64,000 nucleotides of DNA from Oegoconia quadripuncta (taxonomy: Eukaryota > Arthropoda > Insecta > Lepidoptera > Autostichidae), in contig OX438742.1 of assembly GCA_949316235.1 (NCBI GenBank), positions 13,577,315 to 13,641,314 of the forward strand, in the 5' to 3' direction. Below are positions 49,256 through 62,180 of the stretch, piece by piece. The notes below the pieces were generated by a model, which was given only the letters and a program-made list of their open reading frames with translations, was not told the origin of the DNA and did no database searches. A program made the position numbers and the translations under genes. Positions within the stretch are counted from its first letter, which is position 1. Each line of letters begins with the position of its first letter.

Positions 49256-49439
49256 GAAAATTAAATAAAATCAATTACTAATTTTAATGTCGAGGTAAGT
49301 ACGTTCTTTGCAGGAAAAAGATAACTTTTTGTATCAATCATAATGGGAGCCATTTTGAACTATCGATGTCCTAAATATAATTTTTCTCTCTATAAATTCA
49401 TTAATAAATGATAATTTCCTTGTTTTTCTTTTCTTTTAC

Positions 49440-50260
49440 TTAGCCGAATTCACATTATGACTTATGGCGCCTTAGATATGTGAGAAAATTTTGCGTTTTT
49501 GAGAGGTTCAACCTTGACCGCGACTGACCCCACAGAGATTATTTCCTAATCAGCAATAGGATCGAGTCAGGTGAAACTTTTGTGTCATGAAATTTCTTTT
49601 CAAAATTTCCAAATTTGGGATTAGTCTCCCTAGTACGTTTTCTCGTACCCACCACAAAATAGAAAGGGTGACGCGCCGCTTTACGTACTTTGTGTAGCTA
49701 CATGGTACCTGACCTTCGTGCCCTATCTCAATTTTCCACCCTATATGTACCAAAAAGAGTACACTCACAAAAGCAGGCTTACACAGGTAAACACACGCGG
49801 AGCTATACCGACGTAATAACATGATATCGGTGTAAACTAGAAGACTCTCGTTTTATTGTGACGGAAAAAGGTGCTTGTGTCTAAGAAAACGTGCCACATT
49901 TCTGAGTGACTATTACTTTAAGAGTCCACTCGACTCTGTACCTCGTCCGATATTTGCCAAGTTGTACGATGAATTTGTTCTCGACATTGGAGAGCAATGT
50001 GAACTCTGTGCCCGAGTGTACTTAGGGTACGTAACGCGACCGACGCGACGTGGGCTCTCTGTGACAATTTTTCCGGCGAGCCGCCGCTGCAAACCTCTAC
50101 GTAATATTTCCAAGGAACGAGCTTCGAAGATTTATGTTTATGATACGCATAATAGTGGCGTCAATTGAATGCTAGCGCTGGCGCTGAACGAGGCGACCCC
50201 TTTTGTGTATCGTCTCGAGTTCTCGATGCCCACAATGTTTTGTCATGCCTCTATCCATTA
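49440..50260. promoter_or_regulatory. unique block in intron 1: candidate regulatory DNA
   Basis: About 800 bases of balanced composition without repeats. Open frames on both strands overlap (49550-49822 minus, 49875-50168 plus, 49913-50113 minus) with no recognisable domain or splice context, so I treat it as noncoding. Confidence 0.35.
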
Positions 50261-50619
50261 TTTTTATATTTAAGTACCCGTTCAATAAGACGCTGTTGCC
50301 ACCAACAAAAAATTTAAATATGTCGATTAGAGGTTGCTACCAAGGTTACTCGCTAAGGTAACTTTTTAACACTCAATAAAGTGTATATTTTTATGTGTGT
50401 GTGTACTATTGTATATACACAACAAGGACTTGGGAGGTTAAAAACACCCAAAGGTCAAATTTCTCTCTATAAGAGATCTCTTCCATGAAACCCGCGAAAG
50501 CGAAAATTTAATATGAAGCCATAAAAGCGTGTACACGAATATCTAAAGAAATAAGTAGTTTGATAAATTACGTATCACGTGTTTTTTTACAACGCTTTTA
50601 GAGTTTGGCAGCAAAGTAA

Positions 50620-51140
50620 GTAATTTTCGTTGCCAAATAGCGATTTTTAAGTTAAAAATGTGAAATGCGTTATTTGTCGGCCGACCTGCGCCGGTCAGGT
50701 GGAGCGAGCACGCATGGAGTAGGTTCATCCCCGCGCCCCGCATCCCGCGCACTCTTTCTCAAATTAAAATACGACTCCCGTTCGTCAAGCGTCTCAAAAA
50801 GAACAAGAGTGGCGTTTACAGCCCAATCATTATAATGATCGGTTATCGATTTGCTGTATGGCGTGCTCTTCTAAAGGACCAAAATTTAGTGCGCCCGATT
50901 ACGCCGGCGGCCGGCGGCTATTCCGTAATCTATGTGCGAGCAGCCTACCGTCGTCACGATATCGCCGACTTATCTTCGTCGTTCACTCTTATAATTTTGG
51001 AAAATTCATATAATAACATCTGATAACAATCTAATTATTATAATGTCCTCTTTAACATATCCCGTTGGCCGGGGCGAAATTGGAGCGGCGAACGACGGGC
51101 CTTCGAGATGGGATAATGCCTTTGCTAATGTAATGGAAAT
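50620..51140. promoter_or_regulatory. GC-rich unique block in intron 1: candidate enhancer
   Basis: It has the motif-dense stretch CAATCATTATAATGATCGG (50823-50841), ATCTAATTATTATAATG and GGCGGCCGGCGG. Repeat-free. Confidence 0.4.
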
Positions 51141-52734
51141 TATGAGATCATCTTTATGCCTTTTAACTGTGCTTTTAAAATAAACACATTACTACGCCTG
51201 TACTGTCCGCCTGGTCGGTTTTATGATGGCGCATTCCGAGTGTGAAACGGGCTTTATAATGTAATGCAGCAGGTAGTCGATGTCTTTCAATTAAAATAAT
51301 CCGAAATGACTGGTAATGTAAGTTTACAGTCATTCCGATACTTTTAACACAAACGCATAATGTTAGTTGTACATGTCGGTCGTACATACATTATATCGTT
51401 GTACCTAGTACCAATAACATGATATCATTACATGCTAACTTAAAGTAGTCCTGAAGCTTGTAATTTTCAAACTAACAATGCAATTTGATAACTAAATTAT
51501 ATAGAGCATTATTTTATTAATTGTCGTAGGTAACTCATAAACAACCATAAACAATTTTCATTTCTTATCTGTATCAAAGTGCTATCTACTCCGAGAGACC
51601 CTTGTTAACCAGTGTTGAATAGGTATACCCATCACAAAGTAGGTAGGTACCTAATAACATATTTATAATATCTAAACTTAGCTTTGGACGTAGACGGACT
51701 TCACACATGGTCTCATGTGTAGACAATAGATACTTTTTGATGCTGTCACGTTAAAAGCGGCAGCGAATACACTACGAGTTCGCCCATTATTTATTCAAGC
51801 GTACACGATCGTTTCTATTTCCTATTTTGCAGATATTCACTATTTTATATATGAAAACTGCGAGCGCCAATATTCGCTGTCGCTCTTGTCTATGGGTAGA
51901 ACCTTAGGATAATTCGTGGCTATGACAGCGGGTGTGTGGACGCAGGAGGGTCGCAGTGTCCGACTCTCATCAAATATTGACGGGCCCCTGAAAGCTTCGT
52001 CCACTATAACTCGTACCTATTAACTGTATCTATCGAATATCCAATCGCGATACGGATTTACTAGACGCATACCAGATGAGACACGCCCCATTTCAATTAC
52101 GTCTAGCTACATACATAAATAACGTTGACAATTAGAATGACCATAATATTCGCAGGAAATAGTAATTTCAATGAATAAATTATTCAGTGACCGTTCAGAA
52201 TTTGTACGTCTCTATATAAACTGGGCTTAATAATAGTATTGTAAGTATAAATTACCAAATCTCGTTAGGCAATTCCCCTGTGTAAATAAATTATCATTGA
52301 TTGCACATTGGAAATTTATCATATAAGATTTCATAGGATGAAAAACCATGTTGTGGTGTCCTCGGTATACAATCAGTATTCTGATCACCATATAAAGGGC
52401 AGTGTGTATTAATACTAATGATATACTAAGACGTTCAAGTGAGATCATGTACCTAATAAATGTAAGACGGTGGTGTGCGAGTACAGCACACTTGAAGGTC
52501 CTTACCTATGAAATTGGCGTTTTGTATGAAGAATTTAATTAAGACTGTTTTCTCCATACAAACATTTTTGATTTTTTTAGGGAACGACAAATCCACATTT
52601 AGCTAAACTTTGTGTGTATTATCGGATAACATTAAGTTAAGTATATATGCAGCGTTAATTTTTTAAAGTAACCGCTTTATAATAGTTTCAGCGAATCTAA
52701 GAAATGATTATGGGAAGCACATGAAAAGAGCTCT

Positions 52735-52830
52735 ATTATCACCATCAACCGCCTATAGTCCAATGCTGGACATTATGCTTCTCCCACGGCGCGATTTGCA
52801 ATGATTTCATGACCAATGACGTTGCTGCCT
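52735..52830 (-). mobile_element. RTE-like LINE 3' terminal fragment
   Basis: The CCATCAACCGCCTATAGTCC and ATGCTGGACATTATGCTTCTCC blocks are the reverse complement of the GTCCAGCAGTGGAC-type 3' ends of lepidopteran RTE elements (compare the end of the copy at 42035-42440). It is a short fragment with no coding part. Confidence 0.5.
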
Positions 52831-53500
52831 TTCACTGCATTTTAGTAACGAGTGCAGTTAAGTCTCATGAAATAATCACTTAATAAAAACCGGTCAAGTG
52901 CGAGTAGGATGGGACTCGAATAATTGCCCCCTATTATAAATAAAACGATCGCTTCGACACTACCGCTCCAAGCAAAGTACTGCAGAATAGTGTTGAAAAA
53001 ACTTTGCACACAGTTTTTTATACTTTTGAAATCGTGCTTTAACATGCTTTCCATCACATACATTGGCTTTGAATTCTTTTTTTATTGTCCTTGAATTTTC
53101 AGTGTTTTTTACTATTCTTATGTCATGGCATCAATTCTTCATGTTACGTCTAACAATAATGACAATATAACTGCCTTAGTTTCGTGGGTTATTATATAAA
53201 TTAACATTAAAAGTATATTTTTAAATTTGGTCAAACCCGTCAAAACTTTTTTTATTATCGTATTCATAATTTATTGGACCAGCCAATCTGCCTTGAATCT
53301 ATTAAAATTCAACTATTTTAATCAGCGCGGTTATTTTTATGGCAACTAAACCGATTTAAACAAACATTACTTACATTCATTAACATAATTTTCTAATATG
53401 TTATATTTAAGAAAGCATGGTAAAACTCAAGTAAATAATCGAATAAACGGTTCTGATAAAAACTTTGCTCTTATAATCGTTTTACTCATCTTCAACAAAT

Positions 53501-53800
53501 TCCGTCTCCGTGGCGATAACACAAATAACGTCGTATTTGCATGATTGATAGTCGCGAGTTCGATTCCCAGCGGTGTATAAGTATAGTTTCGGTTTGTTTG
53601 GTGATTGGTTATTTTAGAAAGATCCTCTTAACCGCTACCGCCTTCTAAGTCTACATTCAAAACGATAAATCAATCCTTCGGATATCCCTTGATCGGCAAA
53701 AGGGCTTTCGATATCTTGTCATAAATTCATATTACACCTCATCTTTACTTAATGTCTAGTGTGACTGAAGTCAAGCGGATATGTATTATCCATAAAAAAT
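53501..53800 (+). mobile_element. tRNA-derived SINE, family I, diverged
   Basis: It has a head with TCTCCGTGGCGATAAC and GAGTTCGATTCCCAGC, a body with TTCGGTTTGTTTGG, and the CATCTTTACTTAATGTCTAGTGTGACT end. It is more diverged than the other copies. Confidence 0.65.
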
Positions 53801-54999
53801 AATTATTTCTGTTATGTAGTGTATCAAAGATTTCCAAGGGGTCCGGATGGAAGCGGCCTGCATCCAGCATAAATATCTGATATCGAAAAGGAATCGAATC
53901 TTCCACATTAATACTTAATAATGTAGGTTCGGTTGCACTGGTGGTGTGTAGTTCTGTTTACAGTGAGTATATCAATCAGTTTGGCATTACCGACTGCCCT
54001 TTATTCCCCTCCACTCCACCATCTGATATTGGCCCGCACAGAACATTAATCCACGCCGAACGTCCCTTTCTTTGCTCAACACTCTTCATTTGACAGATTG
54101 GACTAAATTACCAAAGCTTTTTTATTTAATTTAAGGGTAATATGAATCAGAGGAGTATTCGTTTGAGAGGAGTGTTTGCACTGTCGTCTGAGATAGCTTT
54201 CCATCCAAGTAGGTAGTTTTTATTGGAAGTTTTGTTGACTCAAGCAGTCAAGCGGGCTGAGGTTTCCCCTCTATGTACACAACGACATAATATCGCTCAT
54301 ATTTTGATTCGATCACCCTCCTGTAGCATTGTTATTGTTGTCTTTTTCGCATCAATTTGATTCTTTGAAAATCAACAAAATATCGATTTTTATTAGATCA
54401 TAATCAATGGTAAAGCTCCTATATATCGTTCACGATCAATGCATCGATATACTATAAAATCTTTACAAATATTTGGGACTTGAAAATTTTAGCCTTCCTG
54501 AAATGTTTCATCACTTTTTTAACTACCATTTTCCATAATAAAACATAGGTGTCTTTATGTTGTGATTCAATTTGCACTCGATTAAAGCAGGTTTCACGGG
54601 AGCCTCATTCCAAGATCAGCAGGGTGCCCGCATCGTCGGAACGCTCCAATAGTATGGTAGTACTACGTTCTACACGACATTGTTCCTCGAATAAGCTGCA
54701 TTAGTACTGAGCGATTTCCATTTAGGTATAGCGAGGTATTACACTGCACTTTGATGGAATTCAAAATCAACCAATCACCGCACAGCGGCATTAACTATAT
54801 GAAATTACCAACAACTCACGATTCAAATTGATAGTTTGACATACATCGTTAATGGCAGTGTTATACGGCTCACAATATTGCTGTCTAGTTGTATACATTA
54901 GTCCAATATTTGATTCCTATATATATTGAATTGTATAGAATAATGTCATTCAAAGACAATCAGGGTTTTAATATCATATTGTTTGTGTGGTTGTTATCT

Positions 55000-55470
55000 G
55001 GCAGGCGAATGACAACGAAATCACAATTTCATACCTAAATATCGGTGTTGCGGTCCGTAATGACACGAAGAGCGTACATATATGTTATCGTTGGCTATTA
55101 CTAATTACCGGGATACACGCGAGGTGGACTGATAGCGATGTTTAAACAAACATGGCGGACGAATCGCGGCTGGTTCTTTGTAATTGTAGCTCACCTTTAT
55201 CGGGGCGCGCGGCTCGCATCGGTAAGCAGCGGACTCCGATTTCAACGGCTTGGTATATTGCTCGGGTTGGATATTTCGATAATCATTATTATTATGAAAC
55301 TGTCCTAATGTCTCAAACTTCATAATATAAAACTTTGGTTTCTAAACATAAAGTTGATTATTAAACGAAGATTGAAACCAAACGAAGTTCCGTCGGAAGA
55401 CTTTCCGCTCTGTTTAAAGAAAACAAGTTGATGCACTCAAACGGAGCGTTGGAAGTTAAAGTGGGGTCGG
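55000..55470. promoter_or_regulatory. unique block 1.5 kb before exon 2: candidate enhancer
   Basis: Composition changes from AT-rich to balanced. It contains TACTAATTACCGGG and GGGGCGCGCGGCTCGC. No repeats, and the minus frame at 55105-55323 has no signature. Confidence 0.35.
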
Positions 55471-56509
55471 GTGTGTACACAGTAACTTATGCTATTATTT
55501 CTAAGTCAACCTAGCCCTGTTGTTTGCCCAAATCTGTTGACGTCCTTCGGTCCTCTTCAGAGGCCTTTAATCTTTTACCGCCCAAACTAAATCCGTATCT
55601 ATAATTTTATTATTTGAATTAGGTATACTGTTGAGTGCGTTGTCTGAAGAGGACTCTTTCTTTCGGCATATTAAGATGATCATTTTTATTTGTTGAATAA
55701 ATTTAAATATTTGTTTTACTGTGGCGGCTCTACGTCTATCTTACATATTAGATGTCTGTGAAGTAATGTCGTATGAAGAACTACCTACTTTTTTTTTTAA
55801 TTATTACACATTTGGTACAACAAAAAAAACGTAGCCATTAATTTTTGTTGTCGTCACAAATCGTAGCCATCACAACGGTTGTTAGTTTGATCAACCAAGC
55901 GCTAAGTCGATTCTTCATAATGTTTACTAATTATTTCCCCGAAGTACCTAATTCGAGAGTGCCTCCACTCGGACCACGGGTGCGTCACAAAGATGCTTAG
56001 ATTAAACGGATGCCCCTGATATTATCTTACTGCTCTGCCCTAGAAATGGAATTAATTTGCATTCGTTTAAAGATAAACTTACGAAGCGTTCCACCGTTCG
56101 TTGGTGTGTTGTGTGTTTTCAAATTGACCGAACTAAATTGCCTTGCTTTCGTGTTTGAGCACAGTTGCAATGGCAATTGCATTCATTCACGAGATTCTAA
56201 AAAAAGTTAAAGTGAAAGTTCGATAATTATGTCCAGTTTAATAAACCTACCACTTAAATCCATATTTTTTTTTAAAGTCCAATTCTCATAATGTTCGCAT
56301 AGTCATTGTTGGAGACTGGCAGTTTATCAGCCATCACCTGTCGTGATGATAGGTTTTTTTAATATGTTGTTATACGTCTTGTCTTTTTGTTAATATTTGT
56401 GTTTTAGTGATTAAAATCTAAAAAATTGGTAAAGCACCTTGCGTTTGATTTCTGAAGCACCCCTGCCTGCATAGGATAATAATAAATATTTTGGACACTC
56501 ACCAATTAT

Positions 56510-56707
56510 CTATTTCCAAACTAAGCAAATATGGTTACTAGATAACGGATAAACATACCTACACAAATATTTTTTTTAAATATCCATGACTTGGAAATAA
56601 ATGTTCGTATTCATAACACAAACATTTAGCTCTAGCGGAATTCGAACCCGCAATCGTTCGCCATCGAAGGGCAGGATCACTACGCTCTACACCAATCGGT
56701 CGTCAAT
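56510..56707 (-). mobile_element. tRNA-derived SINE, family II, about 200 bp before exon 2
   Basis: Reverse-strand copy with GGAATTCGAACCCGCAATCG, CTCTACACCAATCGGTCGTC and CATCCATGACTTGGAAATAAA, plus the CTAAGCAAATATGGTTACTAG 3' part. It ends about 200 bp upstream of the exon 2 acceptor. Confidence 0.75.
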
Positions 56708-56908
56708 AATCTATCAATACTAACAGTCATTATATCTTCAATTATTAAAATTATAAGGTGTTGTTCCAAAACATTCAATAAATGATGCCTGAGTGTTGCC
56801 GTAATCTACGATATTGCAATGCCAAACTTTAACACACAATCTTTTTTACCTACTAACTGCTCCTTCACTTGGACATTTTCTCATGTGGACGCTTGTGTGG
56901 TGTTTCAG

Positions 56909-57277
56909 TTGCTCGTCGGCAACAGCGGGGCGGGCACTGGGGGAGCGGCGACGTCACCGGATGGCGGGTCCAGCTCGGCACCCCCGCTTTCGCCGGGGGG
57001 ATCCGCCGTAGCCGGGGGGGCTCTATCACCAGGCGCCGGCAGCCACGCCAGCACACCCGCCGCTTCATGCTGCGACACCCCCCGACCTATCATCACAGAT
57101 CCCGTCTCGGGTCAGACGGTCTGCTCCTGCCAATACGATGGAGCAAGACTCGCCCTCTCCTCCTACCCACGCCTCTCCAGCGCAGCTGTCGGCGTGTATG
57201 GCGCTCCATACCCATCGACGGATCAAAACCCCTATCCCAGCATCGGCGTCGACAGTTCAGCATTCTACTCGCCACTG
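56909..57277 (+). CDS. ara: Iroquois-class homeobox gene, coding exon 2 (residues 17-139)
   Basis: The exon starts after an acceptor (TGTTTCAG at 56901-56908) and ends at CTG|GTATGT (57277/57278). It is 369 nt, exactly 123 codons, phase 0 on both sides. Residues about 17-68 form a low-complexity Gly/Ser/Ala/Pro linker. Residues 70-93 hold the conserved Iroquois block: a CC pair, then RPIITDPVSGQTVCSCQYD with C88 and C90. After it come ARLALSSY, YPSTDQNPYPSIGVDSSAFYSPL-type residues. All of these are hallmarks of the N-terminal region that precedes the TALE homeodomain. ARLALSSY and STDQNPY are closer to Caupolican/Araucan than to my recollection of Mirror. In-frame ORFs extend beyond both splice sites, but only into intron. 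The homeodomain exon was not found up to 64000, so the gene is partial here. Ara/caup versus mirror should be settled by alignment. Confidence 0.93.
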
Positions 57278-57589
57278 GTATGTATTTCTTTTATTTAAAG
57301 TTAAATTTTCGAGTCGGACAGTCACAGATACAAGTACTCGTGTTGATAACGGCTAATGTCGTGTTTAAAAATAGCGAAAGGATAAGGAACTACATATTGC
57401 AGCTTGGTCACCTTTAATGTCGCTTATCTTTAGATATGATATCGCCATGTCACGCTACATACTTTTGTCCAACGATACAGTTTATTTCAGTGGTCCAAAG
57501 TCAGGCACTCATTTCCTGGTAACTATAGTGTTTTGAATCAATTTCCCCTCTCTTCCTAAAGTAGAATGAACAGCGGATTGCAAATTGGT

Positions 57590-57790
57590 ACCAATAGGTC
57601 GTTTGCCGTTTGTCCGTATACGAAGGAAGCAAGGTTTATCGCTCTCAACTGCGATACAACGTGTTTGGCTTTTCTGGTGTAGCGTGCCAGTCTGCGCGAA
57701 CCGGTCCGCGAGCTCGGGCCAGAAAACCACCGACACCTCGCGATGCCTGCACCGCGCCGCCGCCGCCGCCCTGTCACGAAACATTAATAT
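57590..57790. other. GC-rich stretch in intron 2 with a short (CCG)n run
   Basis: GCGCCGCCGCCGCCGCC at 57756-57772 plus CpG-rich flanks. Frames on both strands here are composition artefacts: no acceptor/donor pair with a homeodomain-type product was seen. Confidence 0.4.
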
Positions 57791-58859
57791 TTAAACTCAA
57801 AAAAGAAATTCAAAAGCGACCGCTATTATTATCGCAATTACATTTATCTCAGTACAACCCTGAAATATATCTTTAGGTTATTTCAAATGACACAAAAATT
57901 TCAACCATTAAATGGTAGTGGTGTTTATTTAATTTATATGTCATAACAATTTTCTGCGAGATTACTTTCATGAAGTACATACTCGTATTACGAAAAGCAA
58001 TTTGCGGTTGCATTTAGTGTATGGTCAGAACTACTGTTGGGTTTAACACCTTGTCTGGGCAAAGGGGGACAAATGGGCGGCGGCTCTGTTGGCGGCAATC
58101 GTAATCCCTATATGGGAGACTAGTCAAGAAAGAATCGAATGTATCACGACCGTTGCCTTTTTGGGACCGTTGCACATGGAAGCTGTGCTCCACTGGTACA
58201 ATCGAGGCATTAATTATGGACTCTACTTATCTAAAATGAATCATTATTCCGGGTGTAAATAGGTACACCTACTAGTACTCATTAATACACTTGCATTGTA
58301 CGAGAATATAGACCGTCCCTCAAGTTAACAATAAACCGTAGTTGGTGTTGATTTACTCTCTAAACTGATGTATCTAAGTGTTTAACATCAAATAGGTACA
58401 TATCTTGTTTTTAATGTAATTAAACATTTAACATAGGTATCCAATGTCACCTTACAATCGCCCGTAAAATAAAAGTACTTACTCAAATCCTCGGTTTAAA
58501 CGGTTGAACAGGAGAGCACATGTGAAATCCGATAAACCCAGAAAATCCTATCGAACCAAAGATGATCCTTTTTTTGTCAAGTGTTAAGAGGAAGTTTCGC
58601 GCCTTAATCCTGAAGTGTTGAAACGTTCATAACGGAAGTTTTCACCGAACACACGAGTTGGCTCCGTTATGATATTTTGTTCTCTTTGTTTTAAAGCTTT
58701 TCGTCGCGGTTTACATATTATTATGATGTATGTAGCTGAATGTTTGGTCTTAATTTGTAGATTGCGAGCTGATATGGAAACCTTAAATTATATTTTTTTT
58801 AATAAAAATATGAGTTCGTTCAACTTCGTAATTATAATATCATGTAGCGACGTGTAGGT

Positions 58860-60330
58860 AATTGTGGATGCATCCTAAATCGTCGGCGTCGGTCGAGATT
58901 TCTATCTGTCATTGTTTTTAACGAGGTTTGCAGCAGTAGGTAGGCTCTGTGACCCTGTGCATGTTTAATAACAGGTGTTTAAATGTATGTAGAGTATCAT
59001 TGTGTGCCCTGTGCTCATACCTAACTCACGACATGCCTGGCCGGTTCCATGCAAGCGACAATTTAGCGAACAATGACAACACTGCGCCACAAATACACCC
59101 GTGCCTGTTTCTGGCTGTGTAAGTCTTCGTTGTACATTATCGGAAAATCGTCTCTATGCAACACGTCATAGGGTGTAATTTCCCCTAAGAAGCCTCCAAT
59201 CAATGCGGAGGAAAAAATATTCAACTGCCATTTTAGTACACGCGCGACTCCGGTGGCGCCGTCTGTTCGAGTTGTTGCGACTTACTAACAACAGAGGCAG
59301 CGCCATCTTTTATCTATTGTACGCTCGTGATAATCAATAAAAAAGGGTTTGTTTATTGTCATTATACAACTGAATTACGTACGGTTACACCCATCAACTC
59401 GTAAAGCACTATGTTTAATTTGTTATAACTGAGTGATTGAGGATTAATATATTAATTGGGTTATATCTATAATATTATAATATAGGTAGGGTCTTAGTAA
59501 GCAGCTAGTATATATAAACTTTAAATGAAGCTTACACGTGTATGTACTTACTTTATACGTTCAAAGTAATTTAATCTCTTGATTTAATGAAACCCTGTGA
59601 GGCGCGGCTATAAAATCTTTCGGCGGTAGAATGACAACATCTGCACATCCAACGACGCATTTCTCACTCGTTTATTGCAAACGGAAATTTCTACTGGACC
59701 GAGGGCCCATACGAGCTCATAACCGACTGATAGACATATGACACCGACGACCAAAATTAATAAACGAAATCCTGGGCTGAGAAATTGTAAGAGACTTGCG
59801 TCGGGTGTTTGTTACGACTAAATAACATCCTTTTCTTATTTAAACGAACAATCGCAAACAAAAGTTTGACGTACATTTCATTATCATGACTAAATTAAAA
59901 GTTCGATAAGACGACGGAGGGAGTTGAAGAAACGCGAAAAAAGGTCCAGGCCGACTATAAAAACGTAACAAAACGCCGATTTAAATACATCACTAATCTT
60001 AAGTCAAAGAGAATAAGTTTAGAAAAGAGACCAGAAATTCAATTAAGCAAGGGCGCCGGAGCGAGAGCCATCTTGCGCACGAGCCTCTTGCGGGACCGAG
60101 AGGGAAAAAAATAAAAGTAGAGAGAAATCAGGCGAATTGAGAATAGCCATTAAGGTGTTAATGAGGGTCTTATTAAGCCGTCTCCTCCCCGTGGGTGGTC
60201 TGTCTGTAGTGCTCGCTTTGTTCATTAATCACTACAGATTAAGTTCCGACCTAATTATCAAATTTATATCAAGAGAGCAACAATGGACGCTAAAGTTTGC
60301 GATATCCAATCTGATTATCTGATTGTAAAT
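58860..60330. promoter_or_regulatory. repeat-free intron 2 stretch with several GC-richer blocks
   Basis: 58990-59330 and 59580-60240 are of balanced composition, with AGCGCCATCTTTTATC and CCAAAATTAATAAACG. AT-rich DNA separates them (59340-59570). No gene or repeat was recognised; candidate regulatory DNA. Confidence 0.35.
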
Positions 60331-60531
60331 TATTTATAGTTTCTACCCTAAATTGATACTAAATGCTTCCAGATTTTTTTTTCCAATGTTACAATTTCTC
60401 ATACAATTTTAATTCGGAAACAAATTTAGTTCAAGATGACTCTCTCTAATGTCTGTCTAAATTAAAATTCATACAAAAAAAAAACAGACGAAGCAGTTTT
60501 CCATTACCATTTTACCACATAGCTGTATCGT

Positions 60532-60861
60532 CTTTTTTTTATGCACAACGAGTTGGACTTGACCTCAATCACACCTGATGTTTAGTGAAGATGAGGTCGA
60601 AGGTGGAAGCGTACTGACCCGGAAACCCCAACGCATTTGGAGGACTGGTTATCTTATCTCTGACAACCGGAACACAACAATGCTATTAAAATTGCTGCTT
60701 GGCGGCAGATTTAGATAAGAAGGTGGTAGCTAGCCAGGCGGACATTTAAAAAACCCTACCACCAACCATACCGAGTACTTAAACATGTGCCCCGCTGGGG
60801 ATCGAACCCGTGACCTCCAAATCGTAAACCCAATGGTGTTTACATTGAGCCACGGAGGCGG
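60532..60861 (-). mobile_element. tRNA-derived SINE, family I, best preserved copy
   Basis: On the minus strand it begins CGCCTCCGTGGCTCAATGTA (A box), then GGGTTCGATCCCCAGC (B box), then the family I body and a tail of T on the + strand at 60532-60540. It differs little from the 9322 copy and looks the youngest. It lies in intron 2 of the Iroquois gene. Confidence 0.85.
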
Positions 60862-61829
60862 TTGAAGTCTAAGTGTCTATTAAGATTATTTATATTTTGT
60901 ATTCCTAATACATATATATTTATAACGCTATAATTGTATGTATTTGCAACCTTAGGTGGTCGGCTCATCTCAGAAGTAAGATGATAAATATTATGATGTT
61001 GACGAACATAAATATCTCTGGGAACATCTATAACCATCGCTCTTTCGCCGATTAATTAGTCACTAGCGACCTTGCCGCCTGAGTAATGGCTACTACTTCT
61101 TTTATTTTCCCTCTAATTAGTTCAAATTGTAAAACAGAGGGTGGAATTTATTGCTCGGAGAAAATCGTAAAATCGAAAACTACATATCGTTTCCGTAGGT
61201 ATATAGAGTTCGAAATCGTGTTTAACACTTCTCCCAGACATGTGTGTATGCATTGTGTATGTATGCAGTAGATTTGTTCAGTAAACGGATAAGATATCTT
61301 TAGATTATGTTGTATACTTATAGATGAATAGATAGATATTGAAGCCACGTAAAAATTAATGGGTGTCAAATAGAGGCGTCAACATTTTCTATTTATACGT
61401 TGTCAATTCTGAAAGCTTATAAACGCAATTTTCATGTTCGAAATGTTAGTCTGGTTAATCTATTCTTTTTTCGGCCAAATCAACGTATATGCCTTATCTA
61501 TTGCTCTTCACGTGGTTTTATTACCTAACACGGTAAATTCCCTATTATCTGACCGATCTGTACTTATATTGTAAAACCTGTGCATTTGTTGGTTGATTCT
61601 GTTTTTATCATAAAAAATATCAAAAGTATTAGAGAAAATGTCTTGATATCTGTGATACGCGTCTTTCTAATTGTGCAAGGTTAGTGTTCTAGTAAAGTTC
61701 TTTGGAGAAGGTTACTGATGTTACGTCAACTGGTGAAAATGTTAGATACAGAGACACTTTCTGTGTACGATGATAACCAACATGTGTCATTTTTTGTAAT
61801 GACAACATGTCCGTTTAAGTGCCAGAATA

Positions 61830-62180
61830 CATAACATCAGCCGCCATTGCTTTTATATGATGCAATGGTGCCGATGATACGTGGGTGGGCTTATCGCTAC
61901 GTACATCGACGATTTGACATAAATGCGTTATAGTTAGATTATGTGACAACTGATAAAATGTTGTAAGGCACCGCCTCGCTGTGATTGACACCCTGCATGT
62001 TTACACAGCGATACCTCGACGTACTCTACACTTCTGTGTCGCGTTATCTGCCGGTCGCATAAGCGTTTTAACGATACCGTCTAAACGCAAGATGGTGGAC
62101 TTTGCGGCAAAATGCGTGTTATCCAATCAATATTATCCATTTAGGTTTATCGGCGCGACTCTAGATTTCGTTCCGTGATA
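61830..62180. promoter_or_regulatory. unique block in intron 2: candidate regulatory DNA
   Basis: Balanced composition, CpG-containing, repeat-free. The + frame at 61981-62178 has no family signature. Confidence 0.3.

Larger units (their letters stand above)
51141..54999. other. intron 1 DNA with two repeat pieces, otherwise unassigned
   Basis: Contains the RTE end at 52735-52830, a short ACCGGTCAAGTGCGAGT piece at 52885 and the SINE at 53501-53800. Other parts are AT-rich with nothing recognised. Confidence 0.5.
27157..56908 (+). other. ara: intron 1 of the Iroquois gene, 29,752 bp
   Basis: The intron is bounded by a GTCAGT donor and a TGTTTCAG acceptor, phase 0. It contains SINEs, LINE fragments, MITE-like elements and several GC-rich blocks, annotated separately. 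Long first introns with embedded enhancers are usual for patterning genes. No recognisable nested host gene was found on either strand. Confidence 0.85.

Noticed and set aside
56819..56908. In-frame Met and 30 residues upstream of Iroquois exon 2
   Set aside because: It is intron sequence: a TGTTTCAG acceptor lies at 56901-56908, and the true N-terminus is the exon at 27109.
56869..57417. 182-residue + frame over exon 2
   Set aside because: Different frame from the conserved Iroquois product; an out-of-frame shadow of a GC-rich exon.
57585..57876. Possible exon with Pro/Ala run in intron 2
   Set aside because: Frames are open on both strands through a (CCG)n run; no consistent splice pair or Iroquois homology.
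60785..60860. Possible tRNA gene on the minus strand
   Set aside because: It is the head of a family I SINE, seen in several copies.
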